NCBI GenBank assembly: GCA_016932695.1
Contig: JAFGCH010000068.1
Coordinates: 1 to 49,196, forward strand
DNA length: 49,196 nt
Reading direction: 5' to 3'
DNA from: Acidimicrobiia bacterium
GTDB taxonomy: Bacteria > Actinomycetota > Acidimicrobiia > Spongiisociales > UBA11373
Part shown: in pieces, positions 8,581-15,828 of the stretch
Layout of the letters: each line of letters begins with the position of its first letter
Numbering within the stretch: the stretch's first letter is position 1
Made by a program: the position numbers and the translations under genes
The notes under the pieces: model-generated
The model's input: only the letters and a program-made list of their open reading frames with translations
What the model was told of the DNA's origin: nothing
The model's database searches: none

Positions 8581-8913
8581 TCATGCCGCCAGAGGCGGGC
8601 CCTCTTCGAAGAGGTGGTAGCGGAGGCGGTAGAAGGCCTCCCGGGCCCGCTGCATCGTGTTCTCGGCGCGGTCTGGGTCGAGCTGGGCCAGCCAGAGCCG
8701 GACCTCGCTCAACCGCAACCCGTCCGACACCTGCTCGAAGAGGGGGGCCAGGTCCGGGGCCTCGGCCCCCTCGTAGAGGCGCTCGCTCAGCTGCACCACC
8801 GCCTCCAGGAGCCGCCGCTGGGCCGTATCCCAATCCCAGCGGCTCGCCTCCCGCACGCAAGCAGCCAGCTCGGCGGCATAGAGCCAGGCGAAGGCGGGGT
8901 CGGATGGATTCAT
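8581..8913 (-). CDS. Hypothetical helical protein
   Basis: 110 residues I do not recognise. The sequence is predicted mostly helical and acidic (FAWLYAAELAACVREAS; AQRRLLEAVVQLSERLYEG; MQRAREAFYRLRYHLFEEG), with no membrane segment, signal peptide or metal motif. A strong ribosome binding site (GAGGAGG, 7 nt before the ATG) and the use of high-GC codon bias support a real gene. It stands alone, divergent from the aldehyde oxidoreductase gene, with which it shares an intergenic region of 157 nt. Confidence 0.65.
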   Translation of the reverse strand: MNPSDPAFAWLYAAELAACVREASRWDWDTAQRRLLEAVVQLSERLYEGAEAPDLAPLFEQVSDGLRLSEVRLWLAQLDPDRAENTMQRAREAFYRLRYHLFEEGPPLAA

Positions 8914-9034
8914 CGGTGACCTCCTCTTTCCGGGGGCGCGCCTACCCCAGGCACGCGATCTGCCGGAACAAGGAAGTCACATAGGACGATCCCGGGTTGG
9001 GCCGCCGGAGGATAGCGGCCCGGCCCGAGGGCGG

Positions 9035-9040
9035 TAGGCT
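9035..9040 (+). promoter_or_regulatory. Candidate -10 element for the aldehyde oxidoreductase gene
   Basis: TAGGCT lies 30 nt before the ATG at 9071 in the divergent region. No good -35 is visible, and the leader has only a weak ribosome binding site. Confidence 0.3.
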
Positions 9041-9070
9041 CCCCGGGTCAGGAACCTGCGAGCCGGACCG

Positions 9071-10870
9071 ATGGGCCCCGCCGACTTCACCTTCGACCGC
9101 TACTTCGTGGACCTCACCACCCAAACGGTGCAGCGCGAGCGGGTGGCCTGCGCCGACCTCGAGGACGTGCTGGGGGGGATCGCCCGGGCGTTCAAGCTGC
9201 TGTGGCGGGAGGCGGTGACCGATCCCTACGACCCGGCCTCGCCCCTGGTAATGAGCATCGGCGCGCTGACCGGGACCAGGGTGATGACCGGCCTCCGCAC
9301 CTACCTGACCGGCTACTCGCCGCTCAAGGCCTCCCTCTCGGGAGCCCCAGGGCTCATGTGGGCGGCGGGGAGCGGCAGTTTCGGCACCCGCCTGCGCAGC
9401 CTGGGTATCGACGAGGTGGTGTTCACCGGCCGGTGCCCGCGACCCACCCTGCTGCACCTCACCCCCGGCGAGGAAGGAGCCCCGGCGCGGTTCGCTTTCC
9501 TGGACGCCTCCGACCTGAGCGGCCGGGAAGCCAACGAGCGGGCCCGCCTGCTCCACCGCCGCTTCCCGACGGCCCACTTCGCCCTGGTCGGCCCGGCCGC
9601 CGAGCACTACCGGCAGGTGGCCTACGCCGGGGTGGCCATCACCACCGACCAGCAGTTGGAGACGGGAGACCCCAAACCGCGCTGGTGCGGTCGGGGCGGT
9701 TACGGCGGGGTGCTGGCCTCCAAGAACCTGCTGGCCGTCGCCGCCGACGCCCCCAACCCGCGGGCCTCCGCCTCGGGGCTGAAAGAGATCAACCGCGAAA
9801 TCAACCTGGGGGCGGGCTCGGCCCGGTACCGGGACCTCCCCCACGACCGGGGCGGCACCTGGCGCACCTTCAAGATGATGCACGAAGTCGGGGCGCTCAC
9901 CGAGCTGAACTTCCACTCCACCGGCACCGACCGCTCGGCGGCGCTCTACCGGCCCAACGTGGAGGCGGGCCCCTACGAAGTGCGCGCTGAGGGCTGCTAC
10001 CTGTGCGGGATTCGCTGCCACAAGAACGTCTACGACGCCCCGGAAGGCACCGCCGCGGGATTCCGGGCAAAGGTCGACCACGAGCCCCTGGGCTTGCTCG
10101 GGCCCAATCTGGGCATCTTCGACCCCGACCAGGTGCTGAGCCTCATCGCCCAGGTCGACGAGGCGGGCCTGGATGCCATCTCGCTGGGGGTCACCCTCGG
10201 CTACGTGATGGACCACAACCGGCGCCACCCCGAGACTCCTCTAGTGGCCGGCCTGTCCTTCGGTGACTTCGCCGGCATCCGCCGGGCCATCGCCGCGGTC
10301 GCCGCCGGCCGCCTCCCCGAAGTGGGCCTCGGGGTGAAGCGGCTCGCGGAAAGCACCGGAGAGACGGCCTACGCCATGCACTCCAAGGGGGTCGAGTACC
10401 CAGCCTACCTGCCCCACACCAACCCGGGCTTCCCCTGGGCCCTCGCCGGTGGCCACATGTCGATGCGCACCTTCTTCCTACTCGTCCTGGAGCGGGAGAC
10501 CGGCCTGGACTACTGGGTGGAGGCCATCACCAATCGCGGCCCCCTGTACATGCTCGACGACATCACCGGCCTCTGTAAGTTCTCCAACCTGACCCCCGAG
10601 GTGGAAGCCGAGGCGCTGGCGGCTGCTCTGGGCCTGGAGGTGACCGCGGATGACCTCCGCGCGATGGTGGGGCGCACCTACTTGCGCGGCTACGCCTCGG
10701 AACGCCGCCACGGCTTCGTCCCCGCCGACTACGCCCTGCCGGCCGAGGCCCACGAGCATCTGCCCGAGATCCGCCTCCCCTACTTCGTGACCGAGGAGTT
10801 CTTCGCCACCCTGGCGGAGCAGGTCCTGGCCACCTTCGACGCCCGGGTGGCGGCCGCCGACTTCCTGTAG
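9071..10870 (+). CDS. Tungsten/molybdenum-dependent aldehyde:ferredoxin oxidoreductase family protein
   Basis: A 599-residue AOR-family enzyme, full length for the family. Members oxidise aldehydes to carboxylic acids (or run in reverse) using a bis-tungstopterin and one [4Fe-4S] cluster, passing electrons to ferredoxin. The cluster ligands are visible as C309-x2-C312-x3-C316 (GCYLCGIRCHKN) and the distant C502 in DDITGLCKF. The N-terminal pterin-binding domain includes GALTGTRVMTG, GRGGYGGVLASKNLLAV and DPKPRWCGRGG. The true substrate cannot be told from sequence. It converges on a MoaD-like gene 5 nt away, consistent with cofactor supply. Confidence 0.93.
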   Translation: MGPADFTFDRYFVDLTTQTVQRERVACADLEDVLGGIARAFKLLWREAVTDPYDPASPLVMSIGALTGTRVMTGLRTYLTGYSPLKASLSGAPGLMWAAGSGSFGTRLRSLGIDEVVFTGRCPRPTLLHLTPGEEGAPARFAFLDASDLSGREANERARLLHRRFPTAHFALVGPAAEHYRQVAYAGVAITTDQQLETGDPKPRWCGRGGYGGVLASKNLLAVAADAPNPRASASGLKEINREINLGAGSARYRDLPHDRGGTWRTFKMMHEVGALTELNFHSTGTDRSAALYRPNVEAGPYEVRAEGCYLCGIRCHKNVYDAPEGTAAGFRAKVDHEPLGLLGPNLGIFDPDQVLSLIAQVDEAGLDAISLGVTLGYVMDHNRRHPETPLVAGLSFGDFAGIRRAIAAVAAGRLPEVGLGVKRLAESTGETAYAMHSKGVEYPAYLPHTNPGFPWALAGGHMSMRTFFLLVLERETGLDYWVEAITNRGPLYMLDDITGLCKFSNLTPEVEAEALAAALGLEVTADDLRAMVGRTYLRGYASERRHGFVPADYALPAEAHEHLPEIRLPYFVTEEFFATLAEQVLATFDARVAAADFL

Positions 10871-10875
10871 GACCG

Positions 10876-11148
10876 TCAGCCTCCGTCCACCGCCACCAGG
10901 AAGGTGAGGGTGTCCCCCGGGCCCAGCGGGGCGTCCGGCGCCTCGTCGCGGCGCAACTGGGTGTCGTTGCAGAAGACGGCCAGGTGGGGATGGATCACCC
11001 CGGCCTCATCCACTAGGCGGATCCGCAGGGCGGGATGCCCGGCGAAGGCGTCGGCTAGAGCGGCTCCCACCGTGGCCCCGGCCACCCCAAGGACCACCTC
11101 CCCCCCGGCGTAACGGCGTAGGGCCTCGGGGATACACAAGGTGGGCAC
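10876..11148 (-). CDS. MoaD/ThiS family sulfur carrier protein
   Basis: A 90-residue ubiquitin-like protein that ends in the Gly-Gly tail (FLVAVDGG) on which a thiocarboxylate is built. Beta-grasp strands are evident (VIHPHLAVFCNDTQL; LGPGDTLTFLVAV). MoaD homologues supply sulfur for the dithiolene of molybdopterin or tungstopterin, and the adjacent AOR gene makes a dedicated role plausible. ThiS or another sulfur pathway cannot be excluded. The GTG start at 11148 lies 6 nt after a TACAAT hexamer, so the transcript may be leaderless. Confidence 0.85.
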   Translation of the reverse strand: MPTLCIPEALRRYAGGEVVLGVAGATVGAALADAFAGHPALRIRLVDEAGVIHPHLAVFCNDTQLRRDEAPDAPLGPGDTLTFLVAVDGG

Positions 11149-11154
11149 AACGCG

Positions 11155-11160
11155 ATTGTA
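11155..11160 (-). promoter_or_regulatory. Candidate -10 element for the moaD-like gene (leaderless)
   Basis: TACAAT on the minus strand, a five-of-six match to TATAAT, separated by 6 nt (CGCGTT) from the GTG start. The inverted repeat at 11160-11183 fills the place of the spacer and -35. Confidence 0.5.
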
Positions 11161-11183
11161 GGGAGGGGCTTCCGCCCCTCCCT
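11160..11183. repeat. Perfect 10-bp inverted repeat between divergent promoters
   Basis: AGGGAGGGGC, loop TTCC, GCCCCTCCCT. It is placed between the candidate -10 of the moaD-like gene and that of the COG2403 gene, upstream of both transcription starts. It is therefore more likely a DNA-level operator than a terminator. Confidence 0.6.
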
Positions 11184-11200
11184 AGAGGCGGCGCCCCTGG

Positions 11201-11206
11201 CAGACT
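11201..11206 (+). promoter_or_regulatory. Candidate extended -10 for the COG2403 gene
   Basis: CAGACT preceded by TGG (CCTGGCAGACTG at 11196-11207). The same 12-mer occurs at 49102-49113 before the last gene of the window. Confidence 0.3.
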
Positions 11207-11242
11207 GGATCTCTGCACCTACGGCGGCAGACGGAGGCAAGC

Positions 11243-12583
11243 ATGGCGCAGCGGCGGGTGATCATCATCGGGGCGGCGGGGCGGGACTTCCACAACTTCA
11301 ACACGCGCTATCGGGACGACGAGGGCTACGAGGTGGTGGCCTTCACCGCGGCCCAAATCCCCGACATCGACGGCCGCCGCTACCCGGCGGAATTGGCCGG
11401 GCCTCGCTACCCCCAGGGAATCCCCATCTACGCCGAGGAGGACCTGCCCCGGCTCATCAAAGACCTGGACGCGGACGAGTGCGCCTTCTCCTACAGCGAC
11501 GTGTCCTACACCTACCTCATGCGCCTCTCGGCCCTGGTGCAGGCCGCCGGAGCCACCTTCACCCTCCCGGGCCCGGGCGACACCCAACTGGTCTCCGCCA
11601 AGCCGGTGGTCTCGGTCTGTGCGGTGCGCACCGGCTGTGGCAAGAGCCAGACCTCCCGCCGGGTGATCGAGGTCCTGATGCGCCGCGGCCTCAAGGTGGT
11701 GGCGGTGCGCCACCCCATGCCCTACGGCGACCTGGCGGCCCAGCGGGTGCAGCGTTTCGCCACCCTGGAAGACCTGGAGCGCCACCACTGCACCATCGAG
11801 GAGATGGAGGAGTACGAACCGCACATCGTTCGCGGCAACGTCATCTACGCCGGGGTGGACTACGAGGCCATCCTGCGGGCCGCCGAGACCGACCCGAATG
11901 GCTGCGACGTGATCGTCTGGGACGGGGGCAACAACGACTTCCCCTTCTTCCGTCCCGACCTGGCCATCACCCTCGTGGACCCCCACCGCCCCGGGCACGA
12001 GATCGGCTACTACCCCGGCGAGGTCAACTTGCGCACCGCCGACGTGGTGGTGATCAACAAGATCGACAGCGCCGACCCGGCCGGGGTGGCCGAGGTGCGC
12101 GAGAACATCGCCGCGGTGAACCCCGGGGCGGCCGTGGTAGCGGCCAACTCGGCGCTGCGCCTGGAGAACCCCTCCGTGGTGGCGGGCAAGCGGGTGCTGG
12201 TGGTGGAGGACGGTCCCACCCTCACCCACGGCGGCATGATCATCGGGGCGGGCACCGTGGCGGCCCAGCGCTTCGGGGCGGCCTCACTGGTCGATCCCCG
12301 GCCCTACCTGGTCGGCCGCCTGCAGGCGACCTTCGAGACCTACCCGGAGATCGGCACCCTGCTGCCGGCCATGGGCTACGGCGAGGAGCAACTGGCCGAC
12401 CTGGAAGCCACCATTGCCGCCGTCGACGCCGAGGCCGTGGTCATCGGGACCCCCATCGATCTGGCCCGGGTCATCCGCATCGACAAGCCCCACACTCGCG
12501 TGTTCTACGACCTCGAGGAGATCGGCACCCCGAACCTGGAGGGCATCCTCGGGGAGTTCCTGGCGAAGCGCGGGCCGGGGTAG
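11243..12583 (+). CDS. COG2403 P-loop protein, cyclic 2,3-diphosphoglycerate synthetase-like
   Basis: A 446-residue protein of the predicted-GTPase family related to archaeal cyclic 2,3-diphosphoglycerate synthetase. It has an N-terminal Rossmann-like part (RVIIIGAAGRDFHNFNTRYRD), a P-loop in the middle (VCAVRTGCGKSQTSRRV, near 130-145), a Walker B-like VIVWDGGNNDFPFF, and a G4-like VVVINKIDSAD. In bacteria such genes have no settled function, and the cDPG reaction should not be assumed. The start is ATG at 11243 with GACGGAGG upstream. Downstream, 23 nt away, is the maleylpyruvate isomerase-family gene on the same strand. Confidence 0.85.
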   Translation: MAQRRVIIIGAAGRDFHNFNTRYRDDEGYEVVAFTAAQIPDIDGRRYPAELAGPRYPQGIPIYAEEDLPRLIKDLDADECAFSYSDVSYTYLMRLSALVQAAGATFTLPGPGDTQLVSAKPVVSVCAVRTGCGKSQTSRRVIEVLMRRGLKVVAVRHPMPYGDLAAQRVQRFATLEDLERHHCTIEEMEEYEPHIVRGNVIYAGVDYEAILRAAETDPNGCDVIVWDGGNNDFPFFRPDLAITLVDPHRPGHEIGYYPGEVNLRTADVVVINKIDSADPAGVAEVRENIAAVNPGAAVVAANSALRLENPSVVAGKRVLVVEDGPTLTHGGMIIGAGTVAAQRFGAASLVDPRPYLVGRLQATFETYPEIGTLLPAMGYGEEQLADLEATIAAVDAEAVVIGTPIDLARVIRIDKPHTRVFYDLEEIGTPNLEGILGEFLAKRGPG

Positions 12584-12606
12584 GCCGCTTCACGCGAGGA
12601 GGCAAC

Positions 12607-13341
12607 ATGCGCCATCACCTCGACTACTCGGCCGCCGTGCGCCGCGACGGATTGGCCCTGGCCGAGGCGGCCGAGGCCGCCGGGCCCCAGGCGCCGATTG
12701 CCGGCTGCCCGGGGTGGGACGTAGCCGAACTGGTGTGGCACCTCACCGAAGTGCATTGCTTCTGGGCGGAGATCGTCGCCCGGCGGCTACTCGACCCCGA
12801 GGCCGTGCCCCGGCTGGAGCGACCGGGTACCTTCCCCGCCCTGCTCGCCCGGTTCCGCTCCGGGGTGGAGCACCTGGCGGCCACCCTCGCCGCCGCCGAC
12901 CCAACAACGCCGGTGTGGACCTGGGCCCGGCAGAAGGACGCCGGCTTCGTGATCCGCCACCAGGCCCAGGAGACGGCGGTGCATCGCTGGGATGCCGAGA
13001 CGGCCGCCGGGCGGGCCTTCGGCATCGACCCCGACCTGGCCGCCGATGCCGTGGACGAGTTCCTGGAGCACACCGCCGCCTTCCGCGGCGAAGGGGCCCG
13101 GCCGATCGGGGGCACGGTCCACCTCCACGCCACCGACGCCGCCGGGGAGTGGACGGTGGCCGAGGACGAAGCCGGCGCGCTGGTGATCAGCCGGGAGCAC
13201 GCCAAGGGCGACGCCGCCATGCGCGGCCCGGCCTCCGACTTGCTGCTGGTCCTGTACCGCCGGCGCGGGCCCGAAGTGCTGGAGACCTTGGGCGACCCCG
13301 GCGTGCTGGAGCGCTTCCTGGCCCGTCCAGATCTCGGCTAG
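12607..13341 (+). CDS. Mycothiol-dependent maleylpyruvate isomerase/DinB family protein
   Basis: A 244-residue protein of the MDMPI N-terminal (DinB-like four-helix) family. The helix LDYSAAVRRDGLALAEAA leads, followed by PIAGCPGWDVAELVWHLTEVHCFWAEIV; that His, with H in RHQAQETAVHRWDAE, forms the family's metal site. A C-terminal domain (TVHLHATDAAGEWTVAED) resembles the family's SCP2-like or beta domain. Related proteins use mycothiol as thiol donor; the substrate is unknown. ATG at 12607 has GAGGAGG upstream. The stop overlaps that of the next convergent gene on the palindrome CTAG. Confidence 0.85.
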   Translation: MRHHLDYSAAVRRDGLALAEAAEAAGPQAPIAGCPGWDVAELVWHLTEVHCFWAEIVARRLLDPEAVPRLERPGTFPALLARFRSGVEHLAATLAAADPTTPVWTWARQKDAGFVIRHQAQETAVHRWDAETAAGRAFGIDPDLAADAVDEFLEHTAAFRGEGARPIGGTVHLHATDAAGEWTVAEDEAGALVISREHAKGDAAMRGPASDLLLVLYRRRGPEVLETLGDPGVLERFLARPDLG

Positions 13342-14675
13342 AGGTCGACTCCCAGCAGGGCCTCCAGGTCGGCGCGCAGCCGCTCGACGAGAGCGACATC
13401 TGCCCCGGGAACCGCGGCGGCGGCTCCCAGCACCTGGGAGTACTCCTGGGCGACGTAGGACAGCTCCCATTGGGTGACGCCCCCGCCCTCGACGAGGTCC
13501 CCGGATGCCGCCAGCTGTGCCTCGTAGCCCGCGGTGTCGCCTGCCACCAGCAGGAAGGCGCTCAGGTTGATGTTGGCCAGCAGATCGTCGGGGTCGAGTC
13601 GCAGCGAGGTGTTGATGGCGTCGATGGCCCCCGCCAGATCCCCGAGCCAGAACCGGCAACCGGCCAGGTTGTTCCACGCCACGGCATTCAGCGGCTCCAG
13701 GGCGACCAGCCGGGCGAAGTCGTCACGCGCCCCGGCGAAGCCCCCGGGCCCTTCCAGCCCGTAGAGGCCGATACGGAACCGCGCCAAACCCCGAAACAGG
13801 TAGGCGTCTCCATAACTGGGGCGAGCCGCAATCGCTCGGGTCAGCGACTCCTCGGCCTCGGCCAGTCCCTCCTCGAGCCGCTGCGGGTCGCCTCCAACAT
13901 AGACCGAGTTGAAGGCCACATACCCCTCGACGTAGGCGTCGATGGCTTCGGCCGAGGGAGCCGCCACCGGCCGGGCGAGCACGGCGACACCCCACACCGT
14001 GGCGACGGCGGCGATGGCCGATCCCACCCCCACGAGGAGCACACCGGAGCCCGCCGCCACCGACGTGCGGCTCAGGCCGATGAGGAACAGGGCCACCGCC
14101 AGTACGGTGATCACCACCACGAAGACCCCTCCCTTGGCCCCCCATCCATCGCGCTGGGCGGCGTAGGCCTTCTGGTACTCGGCGGCGCGGTAGGCCGGGG
14201 CGAGGGACTCTTGGGCGAAGCGAGCCCGGTCGACCTCTCCCTCACCGATCTGGTATTCGGACCCCGCCAAATCGGTGTAGCCCAGCAGGACGTAGCGGGC
14301 CGCATCGCTGCTCCAGCCCAGGGCGGCGGCCTCAATGTCCTCCTGGGCGAGCAGCATCTCGGCAGCGGCCCCTTCCGCTTGGGCCAGATCCCAGATGGTG
14401 TTCTCCCCGGAGATCAGGTTCAGTGCCCGGGACAGGTGGGCCAGGGCTTCGACGGCGGCAATGTCGGATTGCCGGGTGGCCCGTGCCGCCCGGTTCCCGG
14501 CGGCATTCTGCAGGAAGGCGAACACCGCCCCCACCAGGGTGACCACCATGATCAGCACCGCTACCAGCCGTTGCAGGCCATCCTCCGGCGGCTCGGGCAA
14601 CGCGAGAGGAGGCGCCGGCGGCTCTTCCGGCGGCTCCTCCAAGCGGGAAGTGGGCTCCTCGTCGGGGTCGATCAC
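13338..14675 (-). CDS. Membrane protein with C-terminal TPR-like repeats
   Basis: A 445-residue protein with an acidic Pro/Glu-rich N-terminus (EEPTSRLEEPPEEPPAPP), a membrane segment near 40-60 (LVAVLIMVVTLVGAVFAF), a helical region, and two further hydrophobic segments near 190-240 (GGVFVVVITVLAVALFLIG; GVLLVGVGSAIAAVATVWGVAVLA). Repeats follow that look like tetratricopeptides (YGDAYLFRGLARFRIGLYG; NAVAWNNLAGCRFWLGDL; DDLLANINLSAFLLVAGD). No enzyme motif is visible. GTG at 14675 overlaps the upstream gene stop as GTGA, so the two are a translationally coupled membrane pair. Function unknown; protein-protein interaction is inferred from the repeats. Confidence 0.75.
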   Translation of the reverse strand: MIDPDEEPTSRLEEPPEEPPAPPLALPEPPEDGLQRLVAVLIMVVTLVGAVFAFLQNAAGNRAARATRQSDIAAVEALAHLSRALNLISGENTIWDLAQAEGAAAEMLLAQEDIEAAALGWSSDAARYVLLGYTDLAGSEYQIGEGEVDRARFAQESLAPAYRAAEYQKAYAAQRDGWGAKGGVFVVVITVLAVALFLIGLSRTSVAAGSGVLLVGVGSAIAAVATVWGVAVLARPVAAPSAEAIDAYVEGYVAFNSVYVGGDPQRLEEGLAEAEESLTRAIAARPSYGDAYLFRGLARFRIGLYGLEGPGGFAGARDDFARLVALEPLNAVAWNNLAGCRFWLGDLAGAIDAINTSLRLDPDDLLANINLSAFLLVAGDTAGYEAQLAASGDLVEGGGVTQWELSYVAQEYSQVLGAAAAVPGADVALVERLRADLEALLGVDL

Positions 14676-15382
14676 AGGGCCTCCACCACAACCAGCAACG
14701 CCGCCGACACCAGCAGTACCGAGGCGCCGCCGCACCAGTACAGGATCCCGGCCCGCGTGCTGCGAGTCACCTCGGCCAGGGTGAGGAAGAGGGCGGCCGC
14801 AATGAAGAAGGCGGTCAGGCCGACCAGTCGCTGCGACTTGCTGCGCAGCGCCGCGGCCTGGGCCATCTCCGGTGCCGGGTCGAGATCCTGGGTGTAGGCG
14901 GCGCTGGTCCAGTCGGCCTGACGTTTTGCCTCCAGGTCCAGGCTGCCGTCGGGGCCGACCGCTCCGGCATCGATCCAGTAGGACGCCGCCTCGGCCTCCT
15001 GGGCCGCGGCCAGGATCAGCAGCCGGGCGGCCTGGCCGGAGTCCGCCGCGGCGGCTTCATCGCGCAGGACTCCGGCCGACACATAGAGAGCCACCGCCCG
15101 GGCATACGACAGCTCGATCCGACCCAGACCCGACTCGATGATGGTGCGCATCTGCTCGGCATCGACGGTGTTGGAGAAGGCCCGCCGCTCCGCCCCGGCG
15201 GCGGCCCCGGAGGCCGCAGAAGCCCGCCAGGCACCGAGGGCCCCCAGGACCGAAGTGAGCGCGATGAGCACCGGGATCAGCGCCCGCCGGCGTGCCGCCC
15301 ACGCATCCCCGCCCAGCCCCTGGGGAATTGTGCCCGCCGAGCCGTCCGCCACCAACGCCTCCTCAACCGGTACCCGCGTCAC
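14672..15382 (-). CDS. Membrane protein of unknown function, partner of the TPR protein
   Basis: 236 residues with one hydrophobic segment near 36-55 (LIPVLIALTSVLGALGAW), an Ala-rich extracytoplasmic or helical middle (IELSYARAVALYVSAGVL), and two C-terminal membrane segments (LVGLTAFFIAAALFLTLAE; GILYWCGGASVLLVSAALLVVV). The plan of one anchor, a soluble helical stretch and two closely spaced helices mirrors the N-terminal half of the downstream gene, so the pair may have arisen by duplication. The GTG start at 15382 is uncertain. No family recognised. Confidence 0.7.
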   Translation of the reverse strand: MTRVPVEEALVADGSAGTIPQGLGGDAWAARRRALIPVLIALTSVLGALGAWRASAASGAAAGAERRAFSNTVDAEQMRTIIESGLGRIELSYARAVALYVSAGVLRDEAAAADSGQAARLLILAAAQEAEAASYWIDAGAVGPDGSLDLEAKRQADWTSAAYTQDLDPAPEMAQAAALRSKSQRLVGLTAFFIAAALFLTLAEVTRSTRAGILYWCGGASVLLVSAALLVVVEAL

Positions 15383-15412
15383 GATACCCGCGTCGCCCGG
15401 GCGGGGGTCGGC

Positions 15413-15703
15413 TCACCCGGCGGCGCGATTGGGGTACACCACCCGGAAGCCCGGCTCGAACTCGGCCGGGGCGGGGGTGAGGAAGACCTCCATGTAGGTG
15501 CGGCTGGGATGGCGCGGGTCGGCGTAGATCTCGGCGACCACATCGGGGGGTAGCAGGCGCGCCACCTTCAGCATCTCGCGTCGCGCCTCCAGCGTGTGGG
15601 CCACGAAGCGCGCGTGACCGGTGGCATCCACCCGGCTGACCAGATATGCCGCCACATCGCGGCGCCAGGCTCGCCGCGACCTCGGCTCCGAGCGCAAAGG
15701 CAT
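15413..15703 (-). CDS. Hypothetical small protein
   Basis: 96 residues, Arg-rich at the N-terminus, then RDVAAYLVSRVDATGHARFVAH, a helix with EARREMLKVARLLPPDVVAEIY, and a Pro/aromatic end (TYMEVFLTPAPAEFEPGFRVVYP). No recognised domain. The ATG at 15703 has GGAGG 11 nt upstream, and a TACAAT -10 candidate with an overlapping inverted repeat lies about 40 nt upstream, supporting a separately regulated gene. Confidence 0.6.
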   Translation of the reverse strand: MPLRSEPRSRRAWRRDVAAYLVSRVDATGHARFVAHTLEARREMLKVARLLPPDVVAEIYADPRHPSRTYMEVFLTPAPAEFEPGFRVVYPNRAAG

Positions 15704-15724
15704 GGTCCCCCGCCTCCGAGGGGA

Positions 15725-15744
15725 ATCACAACAGTGTGATTGTA
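15725..15744 (-). promoter_or_regulatory. TACAAT -10 overlapped by the inverted repeat ATCACA-acag-TGTGAT
   Basis: The perfect 6-bp arms (15725-15740) overlap the minus-strand hexamer TACAAT (15739-15744) and would cover the transcription start of the 96-residue gene. That placement is typical of a repressor operator. Confidence 0.45.
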
Positions 15745-15794
15745 AGCCCGAGGCACCGCCCGGGGTGGCTTTTGGGCGAGATACTTGGCGCTTC

Positions 15795-15828
15795 CGGGGC
15801 GAGAGCGCCGACGCGCTCTCAGGCCCCG
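15795..15828 (-). terminator. Stem-loop at the end of the hydrogenase operon
   Basis: CGGGGC-GAGAGCGC, loop CGAC, GCGCTCTC-AG-GCCCCG: a 14-bp stem with a 2-nt bulge. The protease stop codon (15819-15821) lies within the distal arm. No U tract follows on the minus strand, so termination efficiency is uncertain. Confidence 0.5.

Noticed and set aside
8942-10228. 428-codon minus-strand frame opposite the aldehyde oxidoreductase
   Set aside because: Antisense to a gene with all AOR cluster ligands; no family match.
11479-13341. Long frame suggesting a fusion of an Arg/Gly-rich protein to the maleylpyruvate isomerase-family protein
   Set aside because: The upstream part is the shifted frame of the COG2403 gene; the real gene starts at ATG 12607 with its own ribosome binding site.
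12414-14897. 827-codon plus-strand open frame
   Set aside because: It crosses three better supported genes in other frames and has low-complexity Arg/Pro/Gly composition.
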